NCBI GenBank assembly: GCA_900637135.1
Contig: LR134353.1
Span: 4,526,001-4,590,000, forward strand
Length of the DNA stretch: 64,000 nt
DNA from: Mycolicibacterium flavescens
GTDB lineage: Bacteria; Actinomycetota; Actinomycetes; Mycobacteriales; Mycobacteriaceae
Reading direction: 5' to 3'
The notes beneath the pieces were generated by a model that did not search any database, was not told the origin of the DNA, and worked only from the letters and a program-made list of their open reading frames with translations. Made by a program: the position numbers and the translations under genes. Positions 1-8,464 of this stretch are shown here, one piece after another. Every line of letters begins with the position of its first letter. Position 1 is the stretch's first letter.

Positions 1-633
1 ACCCTGCTCGCCGCCGTCGGCTGCACCAACCATGTCGCAGGCACCGCCAAGCGCGATCCCGCCCAGGCCCCGCTGAAGGTCAGCGAAGACGGTTTCGGAG
101 TGGTGGCCGGATTCGACGACGCACCGGTCAAGATCGAGATCTTCACCGAGCCGCAATGCACCCATTGCGCGGACCTACAAGCCGATTTCGGAAATCAGCT
201 CGCCTACTACATCGGCGTCGGCCAACTCAACGTCACGTACCGGCCGCTGATCTTCCTCGACGAGGCGACCGACGGCCACTCGTCGCGGGTGAGCAATGCG
301 CTGTTCCTCGCCACCGGTAGCGGCGCGACCGGCACCCAGTTCCAGCGGTTCGTCGAAGAGCTGTGGGCCAACCAGGATCCGGGCGGGCGGGGCCCGAGCG
401 ACGACGAGATGGCCGACATGGCCAGCGCGGCCGGCATGCCCGACAAGGCCGTGAAGCGGGTTGCCAGTGGCGGATCCGCGGTGAACATCGTCGAGATGGA
501 CGAGAGCAACTTCGGCTTTCTGTTCGACGTCGATCCCTTGGCCACCGGCACGCCGACCGTCTACGACCTGGTCGCCGGCGAGAAGGTCGACATCTACGAC
601 AACGACTGGCTCGACAAGCTGATTCAGTCCTGA
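1..633 (+). CDS. Thioredoxin-fold (DsbA-like) lipoprotein, 5' end outside window
   Basis: The frame is open from base 1, so the true start lies upstream. The first visible residues are TLLAAVGC, which looks like the end of a lipoprotein signal peptide with the lipidated Cys at codon 8; this suggests attachment to the outer face of the membrane. A thioredoxin-like region follows with the redox motif CTHC (in EPQCTHC, about residue 50), then a helical insert rich in Gly, Asp and Ala, and a late TPTVYDL stretch resembling the cis-Pro loop of DsbA proteins. A GTG at 100 could start a shorter product but would drop the lipobox. Role inferred: thiol-disulfide exchange in the cell envelope. The substrate cannot be told. 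Confidence 0.75.
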   Translation, partial: TLLAAVGCTNHVAGTAKRDPAQAPLKVSEDGFGVVAGFDDAPVKIEIFTEPQCTHCADLQADFGNQLAYYIGVGQLNVTYRPLIFLDEATDGHSSRVSNALFLATGSGATGTQFQRFVEELWANQDPGGRGPSDDEMADMASAAGMPDKAVKRVASGGSAVNIVEMDESNFGFLFDVDPLATGTPTVYDLVAGEKVDIYDNDWLDKLIQS

Positions 634-636
634 TCG

Positions 637-1176
637 TCAACTCGCGCTTGACAGCTCGGCTTCCCGATCCGAAGTCGGACGCGGTGAGGTTCTGCGCTCG
701 ATCAGCGTCAGACCGGCCAGTGCGGCACTGGCGATCAGCCAGCCGACTACCGCGATCGAACTCGCCGGGATGATGGCCAACGCTGCGTTGCGGTGCTGCA
801 CGCGAACGAGATCCGGGTCGTTCGTGTCGTATTCGACGTAGATGTTCATCCCCGTCTCGAGCTCTGACGGATAGAGCACACCGAGTTCGGGACGGTAGGT
901 GACGCGGTCGGGGGTGACGAACTCGATCGTCGACCGCCGGGGTCCGGCGTCGAGCACCTCAGCGGCGGCGACGCCCATGTGCCGCTCGATCTGGCGGTCA
1001 TTGCGCCATGCGCCCAACACCATCAGCACCGACTGCAGGGTTACCAGGCATGCCGCGATAACGATGCCGACGCGGATGCGGCGGAACACTCGCTGACGGC
1101 GCGACTCGTCCGGGTCGGCGGTCAGCCGGGGCAGGAATCTGCGCGTCCACAGGATCGGTTTCCGTAGGCGGTCCAT
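637..1176 (-). CDS. DUF3592-like membrane protein (Rv0556-like)
   Basis: About 179 residues from the ATG at 1176 (MDRLRKP...). There is one membrane segment near residues 42-62 (VGIVIAACLVTLQSVLMVLG), an extracytoplasmic beta-rich middle (RVTYRPELGVLYPSELETG..VEYDTNDPDLVRV), and a second membrane segment near the C-terminus. The middle matches the DUF3592 pattern. It lies directly downstream of menD on the same strand. The frame stays open to a GTG at 1263 that overlaps the menD stop, but the extra residues come from a 27-bp tandem repeat (MSGANDSAS twice). I prefer 1176 because it gives the length I recall for Rv0556 (about 171). Function unknown. Confidence 0.7.
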   Translation of the reverse strand: MDRLRKPILWTRRFLPRLTADPDESRRQRVFRRIRVGIVIAACLVTLQSVLMVLGAWRNDRQIERHMGVAAAEVLDAGPRRSTIEFVTPDRVTYRPELGVLYPSELETGMNIYVEYDTNDPDLVRVQHRNAALAIIPASSIAVVGWLIASAALAGLTLIERRTSPRPTSDREAELSSAS

Positions 1177-1204
1177 GGCGGTCCGTCTCAACCCGGTCAC
1201 CCGG

Positions 1205-1258
1205 CTCACAGAAGCTGAATCGTTCGCTCCGCTCACAGAAGCTGAATCGTTCGCTCCG
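1205..1258. repeat. 27-bp tandem direct repeat, two copies
   Basis: Two exact copies of a 27-bp unit beginning ctcacagaagctgaatcg sit at 1205-1231 and 1232-1258, followed by a partial third copy (ctcaca at 1259). They lie just past the menD stop and upstream of the likely start of the DUF3592-like gene. The unit is a multiple of three, so an upstream GTG start would stay in frame and add nine-residue repeats. Confidence 0.9.
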
Positions 1259-1259
1259 C

Positions 1260-2912
1260 TCACAGGGCAGCCTTGATCGACGCGTGCAGCGCCCGCAGCG
1301 ACGACCGGTCGGCCTTCACCTCCAGCACCCGCATCCCGTCGTGGGGTTCGTCGAGCGCGTCGGCCAGATCGTCGGCCTCGAGTTGCCGGCTCTCGACGTG
1401 GTACGCCCGGCAGAGCGCGCCCACGTCGACATCGTGGGGGGTGCCGAAGATCCGCGACGACACGTCGGAGAACCGTGGGTCACCCTGTTCGAGCAGTTCG
1501 AAGATGCCGCCGCCGTTGTCGTTGGACACCACGATGGTCAAGTTGCGCGGCGTCGGCTCCGTCGGCCCGATCAACAACCCCGAGCTGTCGTGGACGAACG
1601 TCAGATCACCGAGCAGCGCGATCGTGCGGTTCGACCCGCTCCCCCCACCGGCGCGCTCGTGGGCGAGCGCGGCCCCGATGGCCGTCGACACCGTCCCGTC
1701 GATACCCGCGACACCGCGGTTCGAGCGCACCTTGACCCCGTGGGTGTCCAGGCCGACCAGCGCGGCGTCACGCACCGGGTTCGACGCCCCCAGCACCAGC
1801 TGGTCACCGGGCCGCACGGCGTCGGCCACCGCGGCGGCCACGTGCAGCCCGGTCTTGAGCGGGTGGGCCCGCAACTGGGAATGGACCGCCTCCATCGCGT
1901 GCCGGTGTACCTCGGCGCACCTGGCGAGCCACGCCGGGTCCGGTGCGCCCGTGGTGACCGCGCGGGTGCCGGTCGCTTGGGAGTTGCCCGACACGTCGGG
2001 CCAGCGCGGACCCGTGGTCAGCGCATACACCGGCACCGACGGGTCGGCCAGCAGCGCCGAGACCGGCCGGTGCAATGTCGGCCGGCCGAGCATGATGACC
2101 TGTTTGGGCCGCATCAGCCGCAGCGCGAAGGGGTGCAGCGGGTTGTCGGCGGGTGGCGCGGTCGGCTCCGCGACGGTCGGCAGGGCGGCCAGGTTCGGAT
2201 GCTCGCCCGCGCCGTGCCCGGCGATCACGACGGTGTCGGGCGTCAGGTCGATGTCGAGCGGCTGGTCGAAGGACACCGGCGGTGTGTACGTCCACGGCTT
2301 GCCGCCGGGCCTGCCCTGCGGCACGTAGGTCACCGTCTCGTCGGCATCGGGCACGAGCGGCTCCCGCAGCGGGATGTCGAACTGCACGGGGCCCGCGTTG
2401 GCGGACCGAGAACCCTTCGCCGCCACCAGGATTCGACATACCGCCGAACGCCACTGCGCGTTGAGCACGTCGAGGTGTTCCGGGGATTCCTCGGCTAGGC
2501 CCAGGCTGATCGATGCCCGAACCTGCGTGCCGAAATATCCCAGCTGCTCGAAGGTCTGGTTCGCGCCGGTGCCCAGAAGTTCGTAGGGGCGGTTCGCGCT
2601 CAGCACGACCAGCGGCACCCGCGCGTAGTTGGCCTCCACCACCGCGGGTCCGAGGTTGGCCACCGCGGTCCCCGACGTCATCGCGATGCAGACCGGGGCG
2701 CGCTCGGCGATCGCCAACCCGATGGCCAGAAAGCCCGCCGTGCGCTCGTCGATGCGGACGTGCAGCCGAAGCCGTCCTGCGCGGTCGGCGTCCTGTAACG
2801 CGAAGGCCAGCGGGGCGTTGCGCGATCCGGGGCACAACACGACGTCCCGTACGCCGCCGCGAATCAGTTCGTCGACGACCACGCGGGCCTGCGCGGTCGA
2901 GGGGTTCACCAC
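1260..2912 (-). CDS. menD: MenD, SEPHCHC synthase (menaquinone biosynthesis)
   Basis: This 550-residue ThDP-dependent enzyme joins isochorismate and 2-oxoglutarate to make SEPHCHC, the first committed menaquinone step. The N-terminal PYR domain has CPGSRNAPLAFAL and the DERTAGFLAIGLA stretch, whose Glu should activate ThDP. The C-terminal PP domain has GDLTFVHDSSGLL and NDNGGGIFELLEQ, the Mg/ThDP-binding motifs of MenD. Length is normal for actinobacterial MenD. The GTG start at 2912 shares one base with the bpoC stop (TAGTG), implying translational coupling. menC, menB and menE lie elsewhere in the window. Confidence 0.95.
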   Translation of the reverse strand: MVNPSTAQARVVVDELIRGGVRDVVLCPGSRNAPLAFALQDADRAGRLRLHVRIDERTAGFLAIGLAIAERAPVCIAMTSGTAVANLGPAVVEANYARVPLVVLSANRPYELLGTGANQTFEQLGYFGTQVRASISLGLAEESPEHLDVLNAQWRSAVCRILVAAKGSRSANAGPVQFDIPLREPLVPDADETVTYVPQGRPGGKPWTYTPPVSFDQPLDIDLTPDTVVIAGHGAGEHPNLAALPTVAEPTAPPADNPLHPFALRLMRPKQVIMLGRPTLHRPVSALLADPSVPVYALTTGPRWPDVSGNSQATGTRAVTTGAPDPAWLARCAEVHRHAMEAVHSQLRAHPLKTGLHVAAAVADAVRPGDQLVLGASNPVRDAALVGLDTHGVKVRSNRGVAGIDGTVSTAIGAALAHERAGGGSGSNRTIALLGDLTFVHDSSGLLIGPTEPTPRNLTIVVSNDNGGGIFELLEQGDPRFSDVSSRIFGTPHDVDVGALCRAYHVESRQLEADDLADALDEPHDGMRVLEVKADRSSLRALHASIKAAL

Positions 2913-3694
2913 TACAGCTTATCGGCGAAGAAATCGAGCGCCGCCTTGTTGATCGCCTCGGGATGCTCGAGGAAGCCGAGGTGGCCGGCGTCGGGAATCT
3001 CCAGGTAGCGGCCCTTCGGGATCGCGTCGGCGACCTCCCGGCTCAGGTGCGGGGGCAACACCAGGTCGTCGGCGAACCCGATGACCAGTGTGGGCGCCGT
3101 AATACTTCGGTAAGCAGGCAGCCGGTTGCCCTGCGGCCGAACCTCGATCTGCGCGCGCCCGCCGGGTGTGGGCTTGGTGGGCCACATGACGAACATGTCG
3201 ATCCAGTCGCGGACCTTGGCGTCGTCGTTGAGCGTCTTGGGCGAGAAATTCTCCAGCAGGCGGATTTTCGCGTCGTACATGGGGGGCAGCTCAATTCCAG
3301 AGTCGATTAACTCGCGCTCGGCGCTGCGGAAGAATTCGCGGGTGCGGTCCTCGCGGCCGCGGGTGGCCATCAGCACCGCCCGGTCGACCAGGTCGGGCCG
3401 GGCCACCATCAGTTCCTGGGCGATGTATGAGCCCATCGACACCGACACGATGCGCACCGGCGCAGCGTCGAGCTTCTCGATCAGCGCCGCCGTGTCGGCC
3501 ACCATCGTCTCGGTGGTGAAGCCGGTGGCGTTCTCTGTGGCGCCCACCCCGCGGTTGTCGAATGTGATGCAGCGGTAACCGGCGCGCTGGAATTCGGGCA
3601 CCTGATGCAGGTGCCAGGTTCGGCCCGCACCGCCGTGACCGGCGATGAACAGTACCGATGGGCCGCTACCGCGATCGTCGAAGGCCAAATTCAC
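2912..3694 (-). CDS. bpoC: BpoC-like alpha/beta hydrolase
   Basis: A 260-residue alpha/beta hydrolase. It has an oxyanion-hole region near GHGGAGRTW, a nucleophile elbow SVSMGS, a catalytic acid near GFADDLVLPP and a histidine in DAGHLGF. The elbow has Ser where most relatives have Gly (GVSMG). Start chosen at the GTG at 3694 (VNLAFDDRGSG); the frame runs further upstream but that part looks non-coding and overlaps the divergent gene. It overlaps menD by one base. From memory it matches Rv0554 (annotated as a non-haem peroxidase). Coupling to menD makes a MenH-like SHCHC synthase role possible, but this is inference. Confidence 0.88.
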   Translation of the reverse strand: MNLAFDDRGSGPSVLFIAGHGGAGRTWHLHQVPEFQRAGYRCITFDNRGVGATENATGFTTETMVADTAALIEKLDAAPVRIVSVSMGSYIAQELMVARPDLVDRAVLMATRGREDRTREFFRSAERELIDSGIELPPMYDAKIRLLENFSPKTLNDDAKVRDWIDMFVMWPTKPTPGGRAQIEVRPQGNRLPAYRSITAPTLVIGFADDLVLPPHLSREVADAIPKGRYLEIPDAGHLGFLEHPEAINKAALDFFADKL

Positions 3695-3820
3695 CCGAAC
3701 GACGCTACTCAAGTCCGCGAGCCTAGGCGCGGTCCGGGTCTTCGGCAGATCGTGCGTCTCGCATGACATGCGCATAGCATGAATACCTGCACCCTCGATG
3801 ACTTCGAGGAGGAAGACGAA

Positions 3821-5020
3821 ATGAAGATCGCAATCAGCGGCGCCGGTGTCGCCGGACCCGCATTCGCCCACTGGATGGTGCGCGCCGGCCACGACGTCAC
3901 CCTGATCGAGAAGGCGCCGACCTTTCGCACCGGCGGCTATCTGATCGACTTCTGGGGCCTCGGCTACGCCATCACCCAGAAGATGGGTATCGAGGACGAC
4001 CTCCATGCGGCCGGCTATCGCGTACGCGAACTGCGCATCGTCGACGACAACGGCCGGGCGTCGGCCCGGCTTCGGGTCGATCCCCTGCGCCGTGCGTTGC
4101 GCGACCGCTACATCAGCCTGCCCCGCGGCGACCTGGCGGCTGCGATCTATCGGACCGTCGAGCACGACATCGAGACCGTTAACTCCGAGAGCATCACCGC
4201 ACTCGACAACCGTGCCGACGGCGTTACGGTCGCGTTCGAACACCGCCCACCACGGCAATTCGATATGGTGATCGGCGCGGACGGGTTGCACTCCAACGTC
4301 CGGGCGCTGGCCCTCGGACCGGATGCGCGTTATGAGCACTATCTCGGCTGCCAGGTCGCGGCGTGCGTGCTCGACGGTTACCGACCGTGCGACGATCTAG
4401 TGTACGTGACGCACAACGTGCCCGACCGTCAGATCGGCAGGTTCACACTGCGCGGTGACCGCACCCTGGTGCTGTTCATTTTCCGCTCGCCGACACCCAC
4501 CCTGCCCACAGACCTCGATTCCTGTAAAGTGTTGCTGCGCAGGGAGTTCGCCGACACCGGTTGGGAATCTGCCCGGATTCTCGAGGCCCTCGACGGCGTG
4601 GACGATATCTATCTCGACGTGGTCAGCCAGATCCGCATGGACAAATGGTCGACCGGCCGCGTCGGGCTGATCGGCGACGCGGCGGCGTGTGTCTCGCTGT
4701 TGGCGGGCGAGGGCACCGGGTTGGCCATCGCCGAGGCTTACGTCCTCGCCGGTGAGCTGACCCGGGCGGGCGACGACATCGGGGCCGCGTTCGAAGCGTA
4801 CGAGAACCGGTTGCGCGGCTTCATCGGCGCCAAACAGGACGGCGCGCAACGGTTCATCTCCTTCTTCGCGACCCGGACCAAGCTCGGTATCTGGCTGCGC
4901 AACTTGGCGGTACGCACCTTCGACATTCCGCCGGTCGGGAACCTGGTGATGGGCCGGATCCTGCGCGACGACATCGTCCTGCCAGAATACGAGCTGCCCG
5001 ATACGAAGCCGCGACGATGA
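3821..5020 (+). CDS. FAD-dependent aromatic-type monooxygenase
   Basis: About 399 residues of the PHBH/UbiH/TetX class. The N-terminal Rossmann motif is ISGAGVAGPAFAHW, with LIEK at the end of the second strand. The middle DG motif is IGADGLHSNVR, and the C-terminal GD motif is LIGDAAACVSLLAGEG. It should use NAD(P)H and O2 to hydroxylate a small substrate that is not identifiable. Start at 3821 is set by a strong GAGGAGG ribosome site. It is divergent from bpoC and immediately followed by a MarR gene, suggesting an operon with its own regulator. Confidence 0.88.
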   Translation: MKIAISGAGVAGPAFAHWMVRAGHDVTLIEKAPTFRTGGYLIDFWGLGYAITQKMGIEDDLHAAGYRVRELRIVDDNGRASARLRVDPLRRALRDRYISLPRGDLAAAIYRTVEHDIETVNSESITALDNRADGVTVAFEHRPPRQFDMVIGADGLHSNVRALALGPDARYEHYLGCQVAACVLDGYRPCDDLVYVTHNVPDRQIGRFTLRGDRTLVLFIFRSPTPTLPTDLDSCKVLLRREFADTGWESARILEALDGVDDIYLDVVSQIRMDKWSTGRVGLIGDAAACVSLLAGEGTGLAIAEAYVLAGELTRAGDDIGAAFEAYENRLRGFIGAKQDGAQRFISFFATRTKLGIWLRNLAVRTFDIPPVGNLVMGRILRDDIVLPEYELPDTKPRR

Positions 5021-5067
5021 CACACGCCGGCACGGGGTCGAATACCGTTGCGGGACGGGAGGAAGCG

Positions 5068-5538
5068 GTGCCGTCGACCAAGCGGGCCGTCGAGGCCAAA
5101 CTGTCGGAACTCGAGCGCGCGACCCGCGGGCTACTCGCGCTGAACGTATCCGCGCTCGAGCAGATGGAGCAACGCATCGGGCTCGCGCCGCTGCGCGCGC
5201 TGCAGTCCCTGGAGCGGCTGGGCCCGAGCCTGGTCACCGCGTTGGGCGACGACCTGGGACTCCTGCCGTCCACCGCGAGCAGGCTCAGCGACCGCCTCGC
5301 CGATGCCGGTTACATCACCCGTCGGGTCGCTCCCGCCAACCGCCGCGCCACGCTGCTCGAGTTGACCGACGCGGGACGCGCGGTGCTCGACGAGCTGATA
5401 GGGCTGCGCGTCGAGGCGTTCGGCCCGGTGATCCGGCACATGACAGAGGCGGACATCGCGGCGCTGATGCAAGGCGCGGGCGCCTTCACCGCTGCCTACC
5501 AGGAGCTGACCGAGCGGTCACAGGCCGAGGGCCGCTGA
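5068..5538 (+). CDS. MarR-family transcriptional regulator
   Basis: A 156-residue winged-helix protein. The recognition region is DLGLLPSTASRLSDRLADAGYI, followed by the wing RRVAPANRRATLLELTDAG, a typical MarR signature. Start placed at the GTG at 5068 because GGGAGGA sits five bases upstream; an in-frame ATG at 5017 overlaps the upstream stop (ATGA) and is the alternative. Placed directly after the FAD monooxygenase, it probably represses that gene and responds to its substrate (inferred from context). Confidence 0.85.
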   Translation: MPSTKRAVEAKLSELERATRGLLALNVSALEQMEQRIGLAPLRALQSLERLGPSLVTALGDDLGLLPSTASRLSDRLADAGYITRRVAPANRRATLLELTDAGRAVLDELIGLRVEAFGPVIRHMTEADIAALMQGAGAFTAAYQELTERSQAEGR

Positions 5539-5550
5539 GGCCGCGACGGG

Positions 5551-6051
5551 CTACGCCGCTTCGGTGAACGCGACGACCGGAATGCGCCGCTTTCCGGCGC
5601 GCTTCTCGTAGTCGGCGTAGTTCGGCACGAACTGTTTGGCCAGGTCGAACAGGCGGTCCCGTTCGGCGCCGGTGACCTCTTCGCCGATGAAGGTGCCCCG
5701 GTAGCCGCGTGCGGCCAGCGTGACCCGCGGATTGGCCTTGACGTTGTGAAACCACGCCGGATGCCGGTCGCCGCCGTAGTTGGAGGCGATGACGATCACA
5801 CGGCCCGCGTCGGTGAAGTAGGTCAGCGGCGTACTGCGTTGTTGACCGGTCTTCGCGCCGGTGTGGGTCAGCAGCACCTCGGGCATCACCAGCGACATCG
5901 ATACGCGGCCGTTGGTCAGGTTGATCACCGCGCGGTCCAGCCGCCATCCGATGCGGCGCAGAAACCACCTCGACGGCCCCAGTCCCATCAAACGGGCGCC
6001 CGCACGGATGAACGGTGTCGGCGGATCGGGTCGCACTTCAGGAATGCCCAC
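5551..6051 (-). CDS. Ddn-like F420-dependent nitroreductase-family protein
   Basis: A 166-residue split-barrel protein of the deazaflavin (F420)-dependent nitroreductase family. Family signatures are HTGAKTGQQRSTPLTYF and ASNYGGDRHPAWFHNVKANPRVTL, corresponding to the F420-binding strand and the GG..HPxWxxNLxAxP-type motif. It lacks a signal peptide. Such proteins reduce quinones or other compounds with F420H2. It converges on the MarR gene and is the first of four family members in the window. Confidence 0.87.
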   Translation of the reverse strand: MGIPEVRPDPPTPFIRAGARLMGLGPSRWFLRRIGWRLDRAVINLTNGRVSMSLVMPEVLLTHTGAKTGQQRSTPLTYFTDAGRVIVIASNYGGDRHPAWFHNVKANPRVTLAARGYRGTFIGEEVTGAERDRLFDLAKQFVPNYADYEKRAGKRRIPVVAFTEAA

Positions 6052-6090
6052 CCCCGCGACGGTATCTCAGGCACGAACGCTCGCCGATCG

Positions 6091-6816
6091 CTAGCGCGCG
6101 GCGACCGCCTTCCCACGGACCCGTTGCACAGCGGCGTTCCAAAGCAGCGCCATCGTCGAGGCGAGCTGTCCCTGTTTGACGACGTCGCGGCTCAGCAGCG
6201 CCGATGCCGTCGCCTTGGTGGCGGCCGACGCCTTCGACAGGTGCCCGGAGTCGTAGGGCGGCTGCGGGTCGTATTCGATGACGAGCTGCACCGCCTTGGC
6301 CTTCGCGTCTCCGGCGATCTGCCCGTAGAGCCACAGTCCGAGGTCGATTCCCGCCGACACCCCCGCGGCGGTGACGATCTTGCCCTCGTGCACCACGCGT
6401 TCGTCGGAGACCGTGTCGACGCCGAACGGCTTGAGCATCGGCAGCGCCAGCCAGTGCGACGTCGCGCGGCGGCCGTCGAGCAGACCCGCCGCGGCGAGGA
6501 TGACCGAACCCGAGCACACCGACGTCGTCCACGTCGACGTCTCGTGGGCCGTGTGCAGCCAGTCGAGCACCTTGTCGTCGCGGGCGTGCTCGAAGCTCGA
6601 CACCCCGCCGGGGATCAGGATGATGTCGGGCGAGGGCGTCTCGTCTAACGAATGGGTGGCGCCGATGAGCAGCACGCCCGAGTCGGCCTCGATCGGCCCG
6701 GGTTCATGCCATACGAACCGCACCTCGGCGCCGGGTAGGTTGCGCAGCACCTCGTAGGGTCCGATGAAGTCGAGCGCGGTGTAGCCGGGGTACACCATGA
6801 TCGCGATCTGGGTCAT
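6091..6816 (-). CDS. DJ-1/PfpI family protein (isonitrile hydratase-like)
   Basis: A 241-residue DJ-1/PfpI protein. The elbow Cys is in TTSVCSGSVILAAAGLL, with ILIPGG and SHW motifs further along. The C-terminal extension (about residues 195-241) is alanine-rich. Cys-type members of this branch include isonitrile hydratases and GlxA-like sensors without DNA-binding domains; the substrate here is unknown. An AGGAG site lies 7 bases before the ATG. It follows the GlxA-type regulator by 15 bp, so the two are probably co-transcribed. Confidence 0.85.
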   Translation of the reverse strand: MTQIAIMVYPGYTALDFIGPYEVLRNLPGAEVRFVWHEPGPIEADSGVLLIGATHSLDETPSPDIILIPGGVSSFEHARDDKVLDWLHTAHETSTWTTSVCSGSVILAAAGLLDGRRATSHWLALPMLKPFGVDTVSDERVVHEGKIVTAAGVSAGIDLGLWLYGQIAGDAKAKAVQLVIEYDPQPPYDSGHLSKASAATKATASALLSRDVVKQGQLASTMALLWNAAVQRVRGKAVAAR

Positions 6817-6831
6817 GTGTGGTCTCCTGTC

Positions 6832-7791
6832 TCAGGCGAAGGTCTTGCGATACTGGTCGGGTGAAATATCAAGGCGGCGAACGAAGTTGCGCCGTAGCGA
6901 CTCGGCGCTGCCGAACCCGCAACGCGCGGCGATGACGGTGACGGTGTCGTCGGTCTCCTCGAGCTGGCGGCGCGCGGCTTCGGTGCGGATCCGCTCGACG
7001 TAGGCGCCGGGCGCCTCCCCCACCTCCTCGGTGAACAACCGGGTGAAGTGACGCGGGCTCATCGCCGCGCGGCGAGCCAATTCCGTGATGCTGTGCACGC
7101 CACCGGGTTCGGTCTCGATGGCTTCCTGCACCTCGCGGATGGGCGCTTTCTTGGCGCGTGGCATCCACACCGGCGCGGCGAACTGCGTCTGCCCGCCCGG
7201 CCTGCGCAGGTACATGACGAGCCAGCGCGCGACCGTCTGCGCGGCATCGGTGCCGTGGTCGTCCTCGACGAGCGACAGTGCGAGGTCGATGCCCGCGGTG
7301 ACACCGGCCGCGGTCCATATCCGCTCGTTGCTGCGCACGAAGATCGGCTCGGGATCGACTGTCACCGTCGGGAATTCACGCGCCAACTGTTCGGTGAAGG
7401 CCCAGTGCGTGGTGGCGGTGCAGCCGTCGAGCAGACCGGCCTCGGCGGCGAGGAACGCGCCGGTGCACACGGTGACGACCCGTCGGGAATTCTGCGCGAC
7501 GGTCTGGATCCAGTTGACCAGGTCGAGGTTGGTCTTGGCGTCGTGAACCCCGATGCCGCCGGGAAGGACGAGGGTGTCGATCGGTTCGCGCGGGTCCGGC
7601 AGCGGTTGGGCGACAAGCGCGAGACCCGTGCCGGTGGTCGCGGGTTCGCCGTCGAGGGTCACCACCTTGGCGTCGTAACCCTCGCGACCCTTGTCCTGCA
7701 GATATCGGGACGCTCCCGTGAACACCTCGAAGGGACCGACCAGGTCGAGAGCCTGTACACCGGCAAAACCGAGGATCACCACCGATCGCAT
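6832..7791 (-). CDS. GlxA-type AraC-family regulator with DJ-1 domain
   Basis: A 319-residue fusion. The N-terminal DJ-1/PfpI domain has VILGFAGVQALDLVGPFEVF, LPGGIGVHD, and the elbow Cys in VVTVCTGAFLAAEAGLLDG. The C-terminal AraC domain has two helix-turn-helices (ITELARRAAMSPRHFTRLF and VIAARCGFGSAESLRRNF). Start set at the ATG at 7791 (MRSVVILG). Such proteins act as ligand- or amidase-linked transcription activators. It is upstream of and close to the DJ-1 gene, so it may control its own operon. Confidence 0.88.
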   Translation of the reverse strand: MRSVVILGFAGVQALDLVGPFEVFTGASRYLQDKGREGYDAKVVTLDGEPATTGTGLALVAQPLPDPREPIDTLVLPGGIGVHDAKTNLDLVNWIQTVAQNSRRVVTVCTGAFLAAEAGLLDGCTATTHWAFTEQLAREFPTVTVDPEPIFVRSNERIWTAAGVTAGIDLALSLVEDDHGTDAAQTVARWLVMYLRRPGGQTQFAAPVWMPRAKKAPIREVQEAIETEPGGVHSITELARRAAMSPRHFTRLFTEEVGEAPGAYVERIRTEAARRQLEETDDTVTVIAARCGFGSAESLRRNFVRRLDISPDQYRKTFA

Positions 7792-7867
7792 GAACCCAGT
7801 GTTGGCTACCGGGCCGATGGCGTCTAGGCCCTGCACCCCACAGATCAGGACATCGACGGCCGGTGGA

Positions 7868-8455
7868 TCACCACACCAGCGGGGCGAGGTGTTTGAGCGC
7901 GTAGGTGCGGACCGCGTCATCGTCGGTGACGTCGAGCACCGGTGTGCGTACCTGGGCCAGCGATGCGGCCAGCCGGATGTGCATCTCGCTGACCGCCAGC
8001 AGGTCGTCGTCGGGCATGGTCGCGCCCGCGGCCCTCAGCGCCCGGGCCATGGCCGCGGACGCGCTCTCGAGGAACTCCTGGGCTTCGTCGTACATGCCCG
8101 ACATTGCCGACAGGTCACCGTCGAGCCGCAGGAACCGACGCATGACCGGTTCGGCGGTCAGCAGCCGCAGGCCCTCGCAGAACGCTGCGACGGCAGCCTC
8201 TTTCGCGCCGGAGTCGATGCCGACGGTCTGCAGACGTGCCATCGCGAAATCAAATGTCTGCCTTCCGAGTTCGGTGATCAACACGTCGCGGCTCGGAAAG
8301 CGGCGATACAACGTGCTGCGGCTGACGCCTGCTTGCCGCGCGATGACGTCCATGCTGGCCCTGCCGACGCCGACGAGCGCCACCTCCTCGGCGGCCGCCT
8401 TGAGGATCGCCGCCTCCTGTTCGGTGCGGCTGTCGGTGTTGCGGACCCGTCGCAT
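7868..8455 (-). CDS. TetR-family repressor
   Basis: A 195-residue TetR protein. The N-terminal HTH reads VGVGRASMDVIARQAGVSRSTLY followed by RRFPSRDVL, a classic TetR signature; the rest is a helical ligand domain. It lies 9 bp downstream of the DUF2236 gene on the same strand, so the two form an operon. The perfect inverted repeat at 9450-9480, upstream of that operon, is the obvious candidate operator (inference). Confidence 0.88.
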   Translation of the reverse strand: MRRVRNTDSRTEQEAAILKAAAEEVALVGVGRASMDVIARQAGVSRSTLYRRFPSRDVLITELGRQTFDFAMARLQTVGIDSGAKEAAVAAFCEGLRLLTAEPVMRRFLRLDGDLSAMSGMYDEAQEFLESASAAMARALRAAGATMPDDDLLAVSEMHIRLAASLAQVRTPVLDVTDDDAVRTYALKHLAPLVW

Positions 8456-8464
8456 CGGTCTAGG

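Noticed and set aside
3695..4339. N-terminal extension of bpoC into the monooxygenase gene
   Set aside because: The extra 215 codons are antisense to a clear FAD monooxygenase and lack protein-like features; the hydrolase domain starts at 3694.
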